Assembly (NCBI GenBank): GCA_016931035.1
Contig: JAFGFN010000139.1
Span: forward strand, 1 to 44,105
Length of the DNA: 44,105 bases
Reading direction: 5' to 3'
From: Candidatus Sumerlaeota bacterium
GTDB lineage: Bacteria; Sumerlaeota; Sumerlaeia; UBA8349
Positions 1 to 8,248 of this stretch are shown one piece after another. How positions within the stretch are numbered: position 1 is the stretch's first letter; each line of letters opens with the position of its first letter. The notes below the pieces were generated by a model. The model was not told the DNA's origin. It was given only the letters and a program-made list of their open reading frames with translations, and searched no databases. Made by a program: the position numbers and the translations under genes.

Positions 1-69
1 CGCCTGCTGGAACTCGAACTGGCCTGGCGCAATGACGATTTTGATGAAATCTGGCTGCTCTCCGCGTAG
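1..69 (+). CDS. C-terminal fragment of an unidentified protein
   Basis: An open frame enters from the left edge and ends at a TAG at 67-69, giving 22 residues rich in Leu, Glu, Asp and Trp (ending in DEIWLLSA). It is too short for family assignment. The acidic/aromatic tail followed by a gene-free, hairpin-rich stretch recalls the 3' ends of some transposase genes, but that is a guess. The start lies outside the window. Confidence 0.4.
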   Translation, partial: RLLELELAWRNDDFDEIWLLSA

Positions 70-572
70 CGGAAGTGAGATGCACCCATTCCCGCAGGGC
101 GCAATGCGCCATTCCAAACGAAACGTCCTCGTTTTGGAAGAGAAACGTCTCCGCCGGCTTTATGCCGGTGGAACGGCGATTGTGCTCCAGAGCCGTGGTT
201 GTTGACCCCTTTTCCCCCCTTCCCGGCGGTTGACGGCTCTGGGCCGTCAACCGCCGGGAAGGGGGGAAAATGAAGGGAATGCCGCAACTGGAGCAAAACC
301 ATCGCCCCACCGACATGAAGTCGGCGGTGGCGAAGAGCGACATCGAAAGGGTTCTTCCCGAAATAGCGGGTTGTGCCCATTTCGGCGTGGAGCTGCTCCA
401 GGAACGCGGCTCCTCCGAGGCGGTGTCGAGAGATTGCCGGGACGCAACCCGGAAAGCAAACGGGCGCAGCGCGCCCTTTACAAACCTCTTTCCCTCCCCT
501 ATAAGAGAAATCGGAGTGCCGTCGTTTCACGGTCGCTCGCGACCGCGCATCGCACCCTCGGAGCGTCCCGTC
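70..572. other. Gene-free region with serial hairpins
   Basis: No convincing CDS is seen in these roughly 500 bases. The sequence is instead packed with inverted repeats: GGCGCA-A-TGCGCC at 98-110; an imperfect TTCCAAACGA/TCGTTTTGGAA stem at 112-139; a CCGGC/GCCGG stem at 154-168; the large perfect hairpin at 210-270 listed separately; an imperfect stem near 303-333; and GGGCGC-AGC-GCGCCC at 462-476. The last is followed by a T-rich stretch and could act as a terminator. The run of stems could be a structured RNA, the end of a mobile element, or a REP-like cluster. Confidence 0.5.
210..270. repeat. Perfect 28-bp inverted repeat with a 5-nt loop
   Basis: Bases 210-237 (TTTT, six C, then TTCCCGGCGG and TTGACGGC) are exactly complementary to 243-270, leaving TCTGG as the loop. 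No mismatch occurs in the 28 pairs. There is no terminal T-run outside either arm, so it is not a standard intrinsic terminator. It could be a transposon-derived element, a REP-type hairpin, or a very stable RNA stem. Confidence 0.9.
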
Positions 573-872
573 ATGGAAGAGACATTCAAGGTCGTGTGTC
601 CGGGTTGTCAAAGCGTCCTCGTCATCCAGCGGCGCGACGGCAAGATTCTCGAAACGCGCAAACCGATTCTCGAGGATAGCACGGGCGACCGATTCGAAGA
701 CGCGTTCAAGAAAGTGAAGAAGCGCGGGCAGATCGCGGCCGAGAAGGCCGAGGAGGCCAAACGCAAGGAACGCGAGCGCCTCAAAGGGGCCGACGATTTC
801 TTCAAGCAAGCCCTCGAGCGCGCCAAGGAATCGGGCGACGAAAAACCGTTCAATCCGCTCGACGCGGACTGA
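573..872 (+). CDS. Small CPGC-motif protein, unknown function
   Basis: The 99-residue product begins METF-like and has one CPGC pair at residues 9-12, typical of half a zinc ribbon, then a strongly charged Lys/Glu/Arg-rich helical stretch (about residues 45-75) and an Asp-rich tail. I chose the ATG at 573 because the Cys motif follows it directly. The longer in-frame extension back to 270 starts inside the large hairpin and reads like non-coding sequence. It may be a short RNA-, protein- or metal-binding factor. It is not related in function to the following pyrD, from which the heptamer array separates it. No family name is recalled with confidence. Confidence 0.6.
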   Translation: MEETFKVVCPGCQSVLVIQRRDGKILETRKPILEDSTGDRFEDAFKKVKKRGQIAAEKAEEAKRKERERLKGADDFFKQALERAKESGDEKPFNPLDAD

Positions 873-874
873 AA

Positions 875-1070
875 GCAGTAGGCAGTAAGCGGTAGGCAGT
901 AGGCAGTAAGCAGTAGGCAGTAGGCAGTAAGCAGTAGGCAGTAGGCAGTAAGCGGGAGGCAGTAAGCGGTAGGCAGTGGGCAGCAAGCGGTAGGCAGTGG
1001 GCAGCAAGCGGTAGGCAGTGGGCAGTAAGCGGTAGGCAGTAGGCAGTGGGCAGTAGACGGAAGGCAGTGG
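875..1070. repeat. 28-unit heptamer tandem array (GCAGTAG-type)
   Basis: Starting two bases after the preceding stop codon, 28 consecutive 7-bp units run without any phase slip. Variants are GCAGTAG, GCAGTAA, GCGGTAG, GCAGTGG and GCAGCAA. In the second half they follow a 21-bp higher-order cycle (GCGGTAG-GCAGTGG-GCAGCAA or GCAGTAA). The array separates the CPGC gene from pyrD. Its minus strand is open and encodes a low-complexity peptide, which I regard as an artefact. Confidence 0.95.
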
Positions 1071-1082
1071 ACGGTCCACCGT

Positions 1083-1106
1083 GTCCACTCCGTCCACTCC
1101 GTCCAC
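1083..1106. repeat. Nonamer array (GTCCACTCC)
   Basis: Two full 9-bp GTCCACTCC units and a partial third sit just downstream of the heptamer array and about 40 bp upstream of pyrD. The same word recurs at 9213-9239 ahead of cysK. Confidence 0.85.
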
Positions 1107-1145
1107 AAACGTCAACAACCCGGTTCCGCGGGACCCACAAAAACC

Positions 1146-2060
1146 ATGACCGACCTCTCCGTCCGCATCGGAACTCTCACGCTCAAGAACCCGGTCACCG
1201 TTGCCTCGGGCACGTTCGGCTACGGCACCGAGTTCGCCGATTTCTACGACCCGTCGCGCCTCGGGGCTGTTTTCCTCAAGGGCCTCTCGCTCGAAGAACG
1301 CGAAGGCAACCCGCCGCAACGCTTGGTCGAGACCCCCTCGGGTCTCCTCAACGCCATCGGTCTCCAGAACGTCGGGTTCGACCGGTTCGTCGCCGAGAAG
1401 ACTCCCGCGCTCGAGGGGATCGACACGGCGACGATCGCCAACGTGTGCGGCAAGACGATCGAGGACTACGTCGAGCTCGCGCGCCGCTTGGCCGAAATCG
1501 ACCGGATCGACGCCGCCGAACTCAACATCTCGTGTCCCAACGTCCGCCACGGCGGCATGGCCTTCGGCTGCGCGCCCGATTCGACCGAGAAGATCACGCG
1601 CGCCGTGCGCGAGGTCTATCCCAAGCCCCTGATCGTCAAACTCACCCCCAACGTCACCGACATTCGCGACACCGCGCGCGCCGCCGAGGCGGGCGGCGCC
1701 GACGCCCTGTCGGTGGTCAACACCTTCCTCGGCATGGCGATCGACATCGACACGCGCCGACCCAAGCTCGGCAACCGGACCGGCGGCCTCAGCGGCCCGG
1801 CGATCCGTCCTCTCGCGGTCCGGATGGTGTGGGACTGCTTCGGCGCGGTTAAGATTCCCATCGTCGGCCAAGGCGGGATATCGGAATGGCGCGACGCCGT
1901 CGAGTTTCTTCTGGCGGGCGCGTCGGCCTTGAGCATCGGCACGGCCAACTTCGTCAACCCCACCGCTCCGATCGACGTTCTCGAAGGCCTCGAACGATGG
2001 CTCGCCGACCAGGGCGTCTCCTCTCTCTCCGAAATCGTCGGCGCGGCCCAGGCCGGCTGA
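1146..2060 (+). CDS. pyrD: Dihydroorotate dehydrogenase, class 1B type
   Basis: PyrD oxidises dihydroorotate to orotate in pyrimidine synthesis. The 304-residue length matches the soluble class 1 enzymes, with no N-terminal membrane helix. Visible hallmarks are the FMN-site Lys in LKGLS (about residue 45), the NxxG substrate region around LNAIGLQN, and LNISCPN with the catalytic Cys at about residue 130, which is diagnostic of class 1 (class 2 uses Ser). The barrel end carries GQGGI and a Gly/Ala-rich phosphate-binding segment near [11 protein letters not shown]. Class 1B enzymes normally work with the PyrK electron-transfer subunit, which is not encoded nearby. The ATG at 1146 follows the repeat-rich leader; no strong Shine-Dalgarno sequence is seen. 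Confidence 0.93.
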   Translation: MTDLSVRIGTLTLKNPVTVASGTFGYGTEFADFYDPSRLGAVFLKGLSLEEREGNPPQRLVETPSGLLNAIGLQNVGFDRFVAEKTPALEGIDTATIANVCGKTIEDYVELARRLAEIDRIDAAELNISCPNVRHGGMAFGCAPDSTEKITRAVREVYPKPLIVKLTPNVTDIRDTARAAEAGGADALSVVNTFLGMAIDIDTRRPKLGNRTGGLSGPAIRPLAVRMVWDCFGAVKIPIVGQGGISEWRDAVEFLLAGASALSIGTANFVNPTAPIDVLEGLERWLADQGVSSLSEIVGAAQAG

Positions 2061-2090
2061 GACGCGGAAAACCTCGCTCCCTCGTCTCTC

Positions 2091-3452
2091 TCACTCGCGC
2101 TCGAAGTGCCGCAGGAAGCGGGGAACGACCCGGACCTGGTTGACGATGAGCTCTCTGGCGGTCACTGGGCCTTCGGCGGGAATCATCCGCGTCATGTATT
2201 GAGCGATGATGAGGGTGTTCCATATCATTAGGAAGAGGGTGACTCCCGCCGCAATCCAAAGAGCCCGCCCGCGAAGCGGCGTCCAGAGCGAGGCGAGACC
2301 GAGAGCGAAGATCAGTGTGCAGTTCGAGAACATCCGTCCGCCGACGCTCGCACCTTGCCACCAGCAATGCCAAGCGGCCACGACGTAGACTTGACCCGCG
2401 AAGGCGACAAGAAGGGCAGCGCTCGACCTCGCGTCGCGCCGCGCGAGGAACAGAAGTCCGACGACGGCCAGCAGAACGGTCGGGTGCCATACGAACAGCC
2501 CGCGATAGCCGGAGAACAGGACTTGGCCCAATCGCGGAGCAAGCCAGTGGAAACTCGTTCCCGATTCACCCCGTCGGCCCTCGATCAGGTACGGAACGTT
2601 CGACAGGGCGCCGTATTGCGCCCGATAAACGACAACCTGGACCGCAGCGCACGCGACGATCCCAACGGCGACAAGCGAGAGGGACTTGAGAACCGGCCCG
2701 GGGCCGTTGGCGCGCCACGCACTCGATGCCAACAGAACGGGCACGCAGCAAAACAGGATGTTCTGGGGACGAACGAGAACGGCCAGACCGAGAAGAAGAC
2801 CGAGGAAGAGGGCGCTGCGTTTGTCGCGCAGCCAGTCTCGGCGTAGGGTGCAGTACAGGAACGTCGAGACGAGCCCCTGCGATACGGCGTGGGACATGGA
2901 AGTCTCGATCGCGAGGTAGAAAAAGAGCGGCGACGCGAACCACACCCCCAACGTGGCGACGACGGAAGGCGCGCGGCCGCAATAGAGACGACACGCCTTG
3001 TAGGACGCCCAAAGGCCGATCAGACCGAAAACCGCGCTGCCGAGACAGTAGAACATCTCGTACGGCCACGAAAGGCCGTCCGGCGGAACGTGCGAGACGC
3101 GAAGGGAATCGAGCAGCAGCGCGAGGAGATGTCCCAACAGAAAGAAAGGAGAGAGTACAAGACCCATTCCGATCGTGTACTTGCTGGATCGGGGGATGGG
3201 GAAGGGCCATCGCGAGGCGCCGCTGAAGCGCGATCGAGTCGAGGCGAAATACTCGTATTCGTTGCGAACGTCGAGATCGCGATCGAAAGCGAGGGACCGC
3301 AGCGGGGCATAGTATCCCAATCCGTCGCCGTAAACGCCGAAACCGACCATGCGAAAATGGACGAGGAACAGGAAAAGCGTCGCCGCCGCGGCCAAACCGA
3401 AGACGGCAACCGCGCGGCGTCGCGAAAGAACCTGCGTTGGGGAATCGGTCAC
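2091..3452 (-). CDS. Polytopic membrane protein, possible GT-C glycosyltransferase
   Basis: This 453-residue protein has roughly ten hydrophobic helices, the first at about residues 13-35. The first extracytoplasmic loop contains GDGLGYY and FDRDLD, an acidic/aromatic arrangement seen in lipid-linked-sugar GT-C (ArnT/PMT-like) proteins and in many uncharacterised bacterial relatives. If that holds, it would transfer a sugar from a polyprenyl carrier at the outer face of the membrane. It converges on pyrD with about 30 bp between the stops and has no operon partner. The function is tentative; another polytopic protein in the window (18762-19829) may belong to the same broad class. Confidence 0.7.
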   Translation of the reverse strand: MTDSPTQVLSRRRAVAVFGLAAAATLFLFLVHFRMVGFGVYGDGLGYYAPLRSLAFDRDLDVRNEYEYFASTRSRFSGASRWPFPIPRSSKYTIGMGLVLSPFFLLGHLLALLLDSLRVSHVPPDGLSWPYEMFYCLGSAVFGLIGLWASYKACRLYCGRAPSVVATLGVWFASPLFFYLAIETSMSHAVSQGLVSTFLYCTLRRDWLRDKRSALFLGLLLGLAVLVRPQNILFCCVPVLLASSAWRANGPGPVLKSLSLVAVGIVACAAVQVVVYRAQYGALSNVPYLIEGRRGESGTSFHWLAPRLGQVLFSGYRGLFVWHPTVLLAVVGLLFLARRDARSSAALLVAFAGQVYVVAAWHCWWQGASVGGRMFSNCTLIFALGLASLWTPLRGRALWIAAGVTLFLMIWNTLIIAQYMTRMIPAEGPVTARELIVNQVRVVPRFLRHFERE

Positions 3453-3516
3453 GCGTCCGCTCCTACTTTTCCGGTTGCGGCTCGGCGTCGGCGTTCAGGG
3501 TAGGCCGCGCCGCCGG

Positions 3517-3600
3517 AGAGTGTCAACGCGAAACCGGAGAGTGTCGACGCGAAAGCGGAGAGTGTCAACGCGAAACCGGAGAGTGTCAACGCCAAAGCGT
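3517..3600. repeat. Four tandem 21-bp repeats
   Basis: Four abutting copies of a 21-bp unit (consensus AGAGTGTCAACGCGAAACCG plus G) start at 3517, 3538, 3559 and 3580, with one to three substitutions per copy. They lie in the 318-bp gap between the divergent membrane protein and cdaA. Because 21 is a multiple of 3, all plus frames remain open through them, but no credible gene results. The rest of the gap shows only GC-rich sequence and no clear promoter. Confidence 0.9.
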
Positions 3601-3770
3601 GGCCGGCCGCCCGGTCGGAGCGCCGGAGCCGGTCGGAATCCGGCGATTGGGCGGACGCGGCGACGCGGGCGGGCCGCGAAATAGGACTGGCAATCCCGGT
3701 TTTGCGGGGCTAATCTCTGGAAGGAAGCACGGGGTTTCTTCCCCTACCTGCGTCGCGGAGATGCGCCGCC

Positions 3771-4583
3771 ATGCGCGATCTGATCGGGTTGATCACCACC
3801 ATCGGTCTTGCCGACGTCCTCGATATCGTCGCCGTCGCGGCGTTGTTCTTCTTCATCTTCTCGCTTCTGCGCGGCACCCGCTCGTCCGTGGCGCTGCGCG
3901 GGATGATCACCCTTCTCCTGATTTCGTTCTTCATCTATTTCATCGCCCGAATCGTCGGGTTGTCCGCCGTCGAGATGATCTTCGAGAACATCTGGATCGT
4001 CGTGGTCCTGGTGTTCATCTTCGTGTTCCAGAACGAGTTTAAGAAAGCCCTGACCGACGTCGGGCAGCTGCGGATTTTCCGGGCCCTGTTCACTCAGAGC
4101 GGCGCGTACGTAGACGAGCTGATCCGCGCCGTCCAGGTCATGTCCACCCGCCACGTCGGAGCGTTGATCGTTCTCGAACGCCGCAACTCGCTTCGCCCCT
4201 ATATCGAGACGGGCATCGCCATCGACGCCATCGTGTCGACCGAGCTCGTCCGGACGATCTTCACGCCGTATTCGCCGACTCACGACGGGGCGGTGATCAT
4301 CTCGGGCGACCGATTGGTTTCGGCCCACTGCATTCTGCCGCTGGCCGAGGCTCTCGATATCAGCAAGGACCTGGGCACGCGCCACCGGGCGGCGATCGGC
4401 CTGTCGGAAGAGACCGACGCGCTTGTGATCGTCGTCTCGGAAGAAACGGGCACGATTTCTCTTGCACTCAACGGAGCGCTTCATCGTCCGCTCAAGCCCG
4501 AGGAGCTGAAGAAGCGGCTCGAAGCCGAACTGGACCTGGCCGAGGTCAAGAGCGAGGAGGACGACGTTGAGTCGGTCGACTAA
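3771..4583 (+). CDS. cdaA: Diadenylate cyclase CdaA (c-di-AMP synthase)
   Basis: CdaA condenses two ATP into cyclic di-AMP at the membrane. The 270-residue protein has three N-terminal transmembrane helices (about residues 15-35, 42-60 and 70-87) followed by a DisA_N cyclase domain. The catalytic motifs are intact: DGA at residues 172-174 within THDGAVI, and RHR at 204-206 within GTRHRAAIG. A Glu/Asp-rich tail follows. The gene overlaps the next one, the YbbR-domain regulator, by 17 bp, the usual cdaA-cdaR arrangement. Start at ATG 3771; the sequence just upstream (CGCGGAGATGCGCCGCC) gives only a weak ribosome site. Confidence 0.95.
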   Translation: MRDLIGLITTIGLADVLDIVAVAALFFFIFSLLRGTRSSVALRGMITLLLISFFIYFIARIVGLSAVEMIFENIWIVVVLVFIFVFQNEFKKALTDVGQLRIFRALFTQSGAYVDELIRAVQVMSTRHVGALIVLERRNSLRPYIETGIAIDAIVSTELVRTIFTPYSPTHDGAVIISGDRLVSAHCILPLAEALDISKDLGTRHRAAIGLSEETDALVIVVSEETGTISLALNGALHRPLKPEELKKRLEAELDLAEVKSEEDDVESVD

Positions 4584-5643
4584 CCGCATCACGTCCGATC
4601 TGTTTCTGATTCTCACGTCGCTGGCCATCGCGTTCGTGATCTGGCTCATCGCGAAACGCAACGACCTGGGCAGGGAATCGTTCAGCATCCCCGTCTCGGT
4701 CCAGGGTGGACCGGCGAACCTCGAGGTGCGTCTTTCCACCGACGTCGTTCAGGTGGCGGCGACCTTTCCTCAGAGCGTGGCGTTCCAAATCAAGCCCGTC
4801 AACTTCGCCGCCGTGCTCGATTGGGATGCTTTGGGCGATCCGCGCGAGTGGAACACCGTCGGCAACGACGAGAGCGTCAAGTCGCTCCAGGTCGCCTTGA
4901 GTCCCGACCGCGATATCCGGATCGCCTCCTCCGTCGCCGACGCCGTGCGCAATCGCCTGCGCGACGTCCGATTCGTCTCGATCGATCCGGGCAAGATCGC
5001 GATCGAAGCCCGCTTCGTCACGCGCCCGGCCCGAATCGTCGTTCCCACGAAAGGCCAGGTGGCCGAGGGCTTCCGGTTCGCGGGGCCCGTCACGCCCAAG
5101 GTGAACCGGACGATTCTCCTGACTGCCGCGCCGGAGCGCTTCGCCCGTCTCGGCGCCGACGAGAACGATCCCGTCCAGATCCTGACCGACGAGATCGATC
5201 TGTCGGGACTAAGCGCGCCCTTGGACAAGACGGTCTATCTTCACTTGCCCGAGGGCGTCGAAGTGTTGGACCCCGACGACCGGCGGATCGACGCCCGAAT
5301 CGACGTTCAGGAAATCATCGACACCGGCGCCATCGTGGGCGTTCCGGTCGGAATCAAGCCTCTCAACGCGGAGCTTACGGCGGAGTACGAACCCACGACC
5401 GTGACCGTGACGGTCAAGGCCCCTCAGCACCTGTTCAAGGAGCTGCGGGTGGGCGTCTTCGTGGTGCGCCCGTTGCAGCTGCCCCCGGAACGCGACGGAG
5501 CCGAAGCCACGGTCGCTCTGCGGGCCGATTTCGCGCCCGGGACTCCGACCGAGGTGACCGAGAACGTCAAGATCCTGTCGATCTCGCCCGAATCGCTACG
5601 AATCCGGTTCGTGGATCGAGATCGACGGTTGTTCCGATTCTGA
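4567..5643 (+). CDS. cdaR: YbbR-domain regulator of CdaA
   Basis: The 358-residue product has one N-terminal helix (about residues 10-27, ending in IWLIAK) and then several repeated beta-rich YbbR-like segments outside the cytoplasmic membrane. CdaR family proteins bind and modulate CdaA. Here the TTG start lies inside the last codons of cdaA, so the two are probably translationally coupled. The related GluR/GlmM gene that often follows in Firmicutes is absent; pdxJ comes next instead. The family assignment rests on architecture and position. Confidence 0.88.
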   Translation: MSRSTNRITSDLFLILTSLAIAFVIWLIAKRNDLGRESFSIPVSVQGGPANLEVRLSTDVVQVAATFPQSVAFQIKPVNFAAVLDWDALGDPREWNTVGNDESVKSLQVALSPDRDIRIASSVADAVRNRLRDVRFVSIDPGKIAIEARFVTRPARIVVPTKGQVAEGFRFAGPVTPKVNRTILLTAAPERFARLGADENDPVQILTDEIDLSGLSAPLDKTVYLHLPEGVEVLDPDDRRIDARIDVQEIIDTGAIVGVPVGIKPLNAELTAEYEPTTVTVTVKAPQHLFKELRVGVFVVRPLQLPPERDGAEATVALRADFAPGTPTEVTENVKILSISPESLRIRFVDRDRRLFRF

Positions 5644-5663
5644 GCGAGGAAGGCATCGCAATC

Positions 5664-6389
5664 GTGGCGAAGCTCTGCGTGAACGTCGATCATGTAGCGA
5701 CCCTTCGCGAGGCGCGCAAGACGGACGAGCCCGACCCGCTCGAAGCGGCGCGGGTCTGTGTCGCGTGCGGCGTCGCGGGCATCACGATCCACCTTCGCGA
5801 GGACCGCCGCCACATCCAGGACCACGATTTGACCCGGATGAGAGCGGAACTTCGCACCATGCTCAATCTCGAGATGGCCGCGACGGACGAGATGGTCGGC
5901 ATCGCCCTCAAAGAGCGGCCCGACCAGGCGACCCTCGTGCCCGAGAAGCGCGAGGAGATCACCACCGAAGGCGGACTCGACGTCGTGGGAAACCAGGACG
6001 CGATCGCCCGCGCCGTCGCCTCGCTTCAAAAGGTCGGAATTCCGGTGAGTCTTTTCATCGACCCCGATCCCGCGCAGATCGAAGCCTCGGCCCGCACGGG
6101 GGCCCAACTCGTCGAACTTCACACGGGGAGCTACTGCAACACCCCCGCCGGACCGGAGCGCGAGCGCGAACTCGACCTCCTGGTCCGTGAAGCGGCCCAT
6201 GCGCAGGAATTGGGGCTGCGGGTCAACGCCGGACACGGACTGACTTGCGAGAACGTCGCCCCGGTGGCCGCCATCCGGGGGATGAACGAACTCAACATCG
6301 GCCACAGCGTCGTTGCGCGAGCGGTGCTGGTCGGCATCGAGCAAGCCGTGCGCGAAATGATGCGCCGTATCGACCAGGCCACGGCATAG
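5664..6389 (+). CDS. pdxJ: Pyridoxine 5'-phosphate synthase PdxJ
   Basis: PdxJ joins 1-deoxyxylulose 5-phosphate with 3-amino-2-oxopropyl phosphate in the DXP-dependent vitamin B6 pathway. The 241-residue length is typical. The start reads [15 protein letters not shown], the family's first strand with Asn and His. [36 protein letters not shown] and NAGHGL follow in the expected order. I chose GTG 5664 because it gives the canonical N-terminus and has AGGAAGG 11 bases upstream; the reading frame is open much further upstream but that is antisense/frame-shifted cdaR. PdxB, another enzyme of the same pathway, is encoded at 19938-21107. Confidence 0.94.
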   Translation: MAKLCVNVDHVATLREARKTDEPDPLEAARVCVACGVAGITIHLREDRRHIQDHDLTRMRAELRTMLNLEMAATDEMVGIALKERPDQATLVPEKREEITTEGGLDVVGNQDAIARAVASLQKVGIPVSLFIDPDPAQIEASARTGAQLVELHTGSYCNTPAGPERERELDLLVREAAHAQELGLRVNAGHGLTCENVAPVAAIRGMNELNIGHSVVARAVLVGIEQAVREMMRRIDQATA

Positions 6390-6418
6390 GAGTCGGGATC
6401 GACTCTCTCCGCCTTTGT

Positions 6419-6454
6419 CGATAGCGAACCCGATCCCGATAGCGATTTCGATCG
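6419..6454. repeat. Hexamer array (CGATAG/CGATCC-type)
   Basis: Six in-phase 6-bp units follow pdxJ: CGATAG, CGAACC, CGATCC, CGATAG, CGATTT, CGATCG. The same hexamer theme recurs in the other orientation at 16847-16876. Confidence 0.75.
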
Positions 6455-6501
6455 TGTCGTCGGTCGGTCCTTGGATCGATCCATCGTGAAGAATGCGGGC
6501 C

Positions 6502-6529
6502 AATCCGAAATCCGCGATCCGAAATCCGA
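6502..6529. repeat. Heptamer array (AATCCGA/C) in a translation-initiation region
   Basis: Four 7-bp units (AATCCGA, AATCCGC, GATCCGA, AATCCGA) end three bases before the ATG at 6533, so they occupy the place of the ribosome-binding site. A related array is at 22709-22736. Confidence 0.9.
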
Positions 6530-6532
6530 GAT

Positions 6533-7720
6533 ATGAAGATTCTCTACCTCTGTCCTGACCTCGGCATCCCCGTCCTGGGACGACGCGGATGCTCCACGCA
6601 CGTGCGCGAGACTTGCTGCGCGCTCCGCGCCGCCGGTCACGACGTCACGATCTTGTGCAGCAACAAGGGGAACGACGAGGGACTGGCCCAAGGGCTGTCT
6701 ATCGTCGAGGTCAAGCCGCGCAGACTGCGCAAACTCGGCTACGACGTTCGGAACTTCTGGCAAAACGTTCCTCTCTATCGCCGGGCGCAACAGATCGTCG
6801 AGCGCGAGAAGATCGAAGCCGTCTACGAGCGTTTCAGTCTTTATTCGCTCGTCGGCACGTGGCTGACCCGACGCTATCACCTGCCGCGCATGGTCGAGGT
6901 CAACGCCTTTCTCACGGTCGAACACCGCGACAAGCTTCACTTTCTCTCCCTCGCCAGACGGGTCGAGAAACACGTCGCGCGCCGGGCGCCCGCGCTCGTC
7001 GTCGTCTCGCAGCCGCTTCTCGAGGCGTTGGTCGAGATCGGCGTCGAGGAACGCCGCATCTCGATCATGCCCATGGCGGTCGACGTGACCCACTTTCGAC
7101 CCGACCGGCGCGCGGGCGAGGAGATGCGCCGCAAGTGGCGGCTCGGCGGCCGCTTCGTCATCGGCTACGTCGGCTCGTTGTCGGGATGGCATGGGATTTC
7201 GCTTCTTCACGAGATGGCGGCCCAACTGCGCGAGACGCGAGAGGATTTCGTCATCCTCGTCGTCGGAGGCGAAGGCGAGCAACTCGAGCGCAACCGCGCC
7301 AAGGCGGCCCAGGCCGGTCTCGAAGACCATCTTGTGTTTACCGGAAGCGTGCCCTATAACGAGGTGCCGGCCTGCATCAACGCCATGGACGCGACGCTGG
7401 TGCCCGATACGAGTTACTGGACCTGCCCGACCAAGATGTTCGAGTACCAGGCGTCGGGCGTGCCGACCGTCGCCCCCAAGTATCCGGCCGTCCTCAAGGC
7501 GATCGACCACGGCGAAGAAGGATTCTTGTTCGAACCACGCGACGTCTCCGAGGCCACGCGCTACCTCCTGCGCCTCGCCGACGATCCCGAGCTGCGCCGG
7601 GCGATGGGAGAGAAGTCGCGACGCCGCGTTCTGTCCACGCAGTCGTGGCAGCACAACGTGGGACGCATCGTCAACCTCTTCGAACGGGTCAAATCGGGGG
7701 AACTCTCGATCGAACCGTAG
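6533..7720 (+). CDS. Family 4-type glycosyltransferase
   Basis: The 395-residue protein has the GT-B layout of GT4 enzymes. The N-terminal Rossmann half starts MKILYLCPD and has a Gly-rich acceptor loop (about residues 10-22). The linker holds MPMAVDVTHFRP. The C-terminal donor half has FVIGYVGSL, VVGGEGEQ, VFTGSVPY and the nucleotide-sugar-binding stretch around KMFEYQASGVPTVAP. It probably transfers a sugar to a surface glycan or lipid in the cytoplasm. The ATG lies directly behind an AATCCG heptamer array, leaving no recognisable Shine-Dalgarno. Neighbouring genes give no polysaccharide cluster, so the acceptor is unknown. Confidence 0.88.
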   Translation: MKILYLCPDLGIPVLGRRGCSTHVRETCCALRAAGHDVTILCSNKGNDEGLAQGLSIVEVKPRRLRKLGYDVRNFWQNVPLYRRAQQIVEREKIEAVYERFSLYSLVGTWLTRRYHLPRMVEVNAFLTVEHRDKLHFLSLARRVEKHVARRAPALVVVSQPLLEALVEIGVEERRISIMPMAVDVTHFRPDRRAGEEMRRKWRLGGRFVIGYVGSLSGWHGISLLHEMAAQLRETREDFVILVVGGEGEQLERNRAKAAQAGLEDHLVFTGSVPYNEVPACINAMDATLVPDTSYWTCPTKMFEYQASGVPTVAPKYPAVLKAIDHGEEGFLFEPRDVSEATRYLLRLADDPELRRAMGEKSRRRVLSTQSWQHNVGRIVNLFERVKSGELSIEP

Positions 7721-7790
7721 AGCCCTCGACCCTATCGACGGCAGCGTCTCGACTCGACCGGGAGACGTGCCGAGTGGAAGGAGAAAGACC

Positions 7791-8216
7791 ATGAGACAAA
7801 GAACTCTTCCGCGGTCCGCGGCCGTGTGCGTCCTCGTCGCGGCGGCGATTCTCTCGTCCGCCTGTGCCACGGGGTACAACGTCCGGAGGATCTCCGACCG
7901 TGCCTACGCGCCTCGCCCGCGGGACTACAAGATCGCGCTCACGGAAAACGATTTCAAGGAGCCGTACGTCGAGATCGCCCAGGTCACGACCCGGTACTAC
8001 GAGGACCGCCTGGTCGACCAGCTGGGCCGCGTCGATCTGAGTCGGGCCGCTCGAAAACTCGGCGGCGACGCCGTGATCCGCATCGCCCGCAACGCCATCC
8101 TCGGTCAGGAGGCGGCCTATCGCCCGGGCGCCCTGTTCCACCGGGGAACCCAATTCGTGGACAAGTACTCCCTCACGGGAATCGTCGTCCGGTTCGCGCG
8201 AGACGAATCTCAGTAA
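7791..8216 (+). CDS. Small lipoprotein, unknown function
   Basis: The 141-residue product has a type II signal peptide: basic n-region, hydrophobic VCVLVAAAIL, and the lipobox LSSAC with the lipidated Cys at residue 25. The mature part carries a Tyr-rich start and a compact alpha/beta segment including LGGDAVIRI, a pattern common in envelope proteins that contain a short YbjQ/DUF-like fold. GGAAGGAG lies upstream of ATG 7791, whose position is fixed by the signal peptide. It is spaced 70 bp from the glycosyltransferase and 32 bp from the kinase, so cotranscription is likely. No function is assigned. Confidence 0.8.
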   Translation: MRQRTLPRSAAVCVLVAAAILSSACATGYNVRRISDRAYAPRPRDYKIALTENDFKEPYVEIAQVTTRYYEDRLVDQLGRVDLSRAARKLGGDAVIRIARNAILGQEAAYRPGALFHRGTQFVDKYSLTGIVVRFARDESQ

Positions 8217-8248
8217 GAGATTCCATCCGGCCGAAAGGAGAAGGCTGC

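Noticed and set aside
230-679. Plus-strand 149-residue Arg/Gly-rich frame
   Set aside because: It starts inside the large hairpin and overlaps the CPGC gene in another frame, with random composition.
608-1140. Minus-strand open frames giving long TAYCLLP-type repeats
   Set aside because: They arise only from translating the heptamer array, which stays open in several frames; no start signal or domain.
3517-3600. CRISPR-like array
   Set aside because: The 21-bp units abut directly without spacers; no cas genes anywhere in the window.
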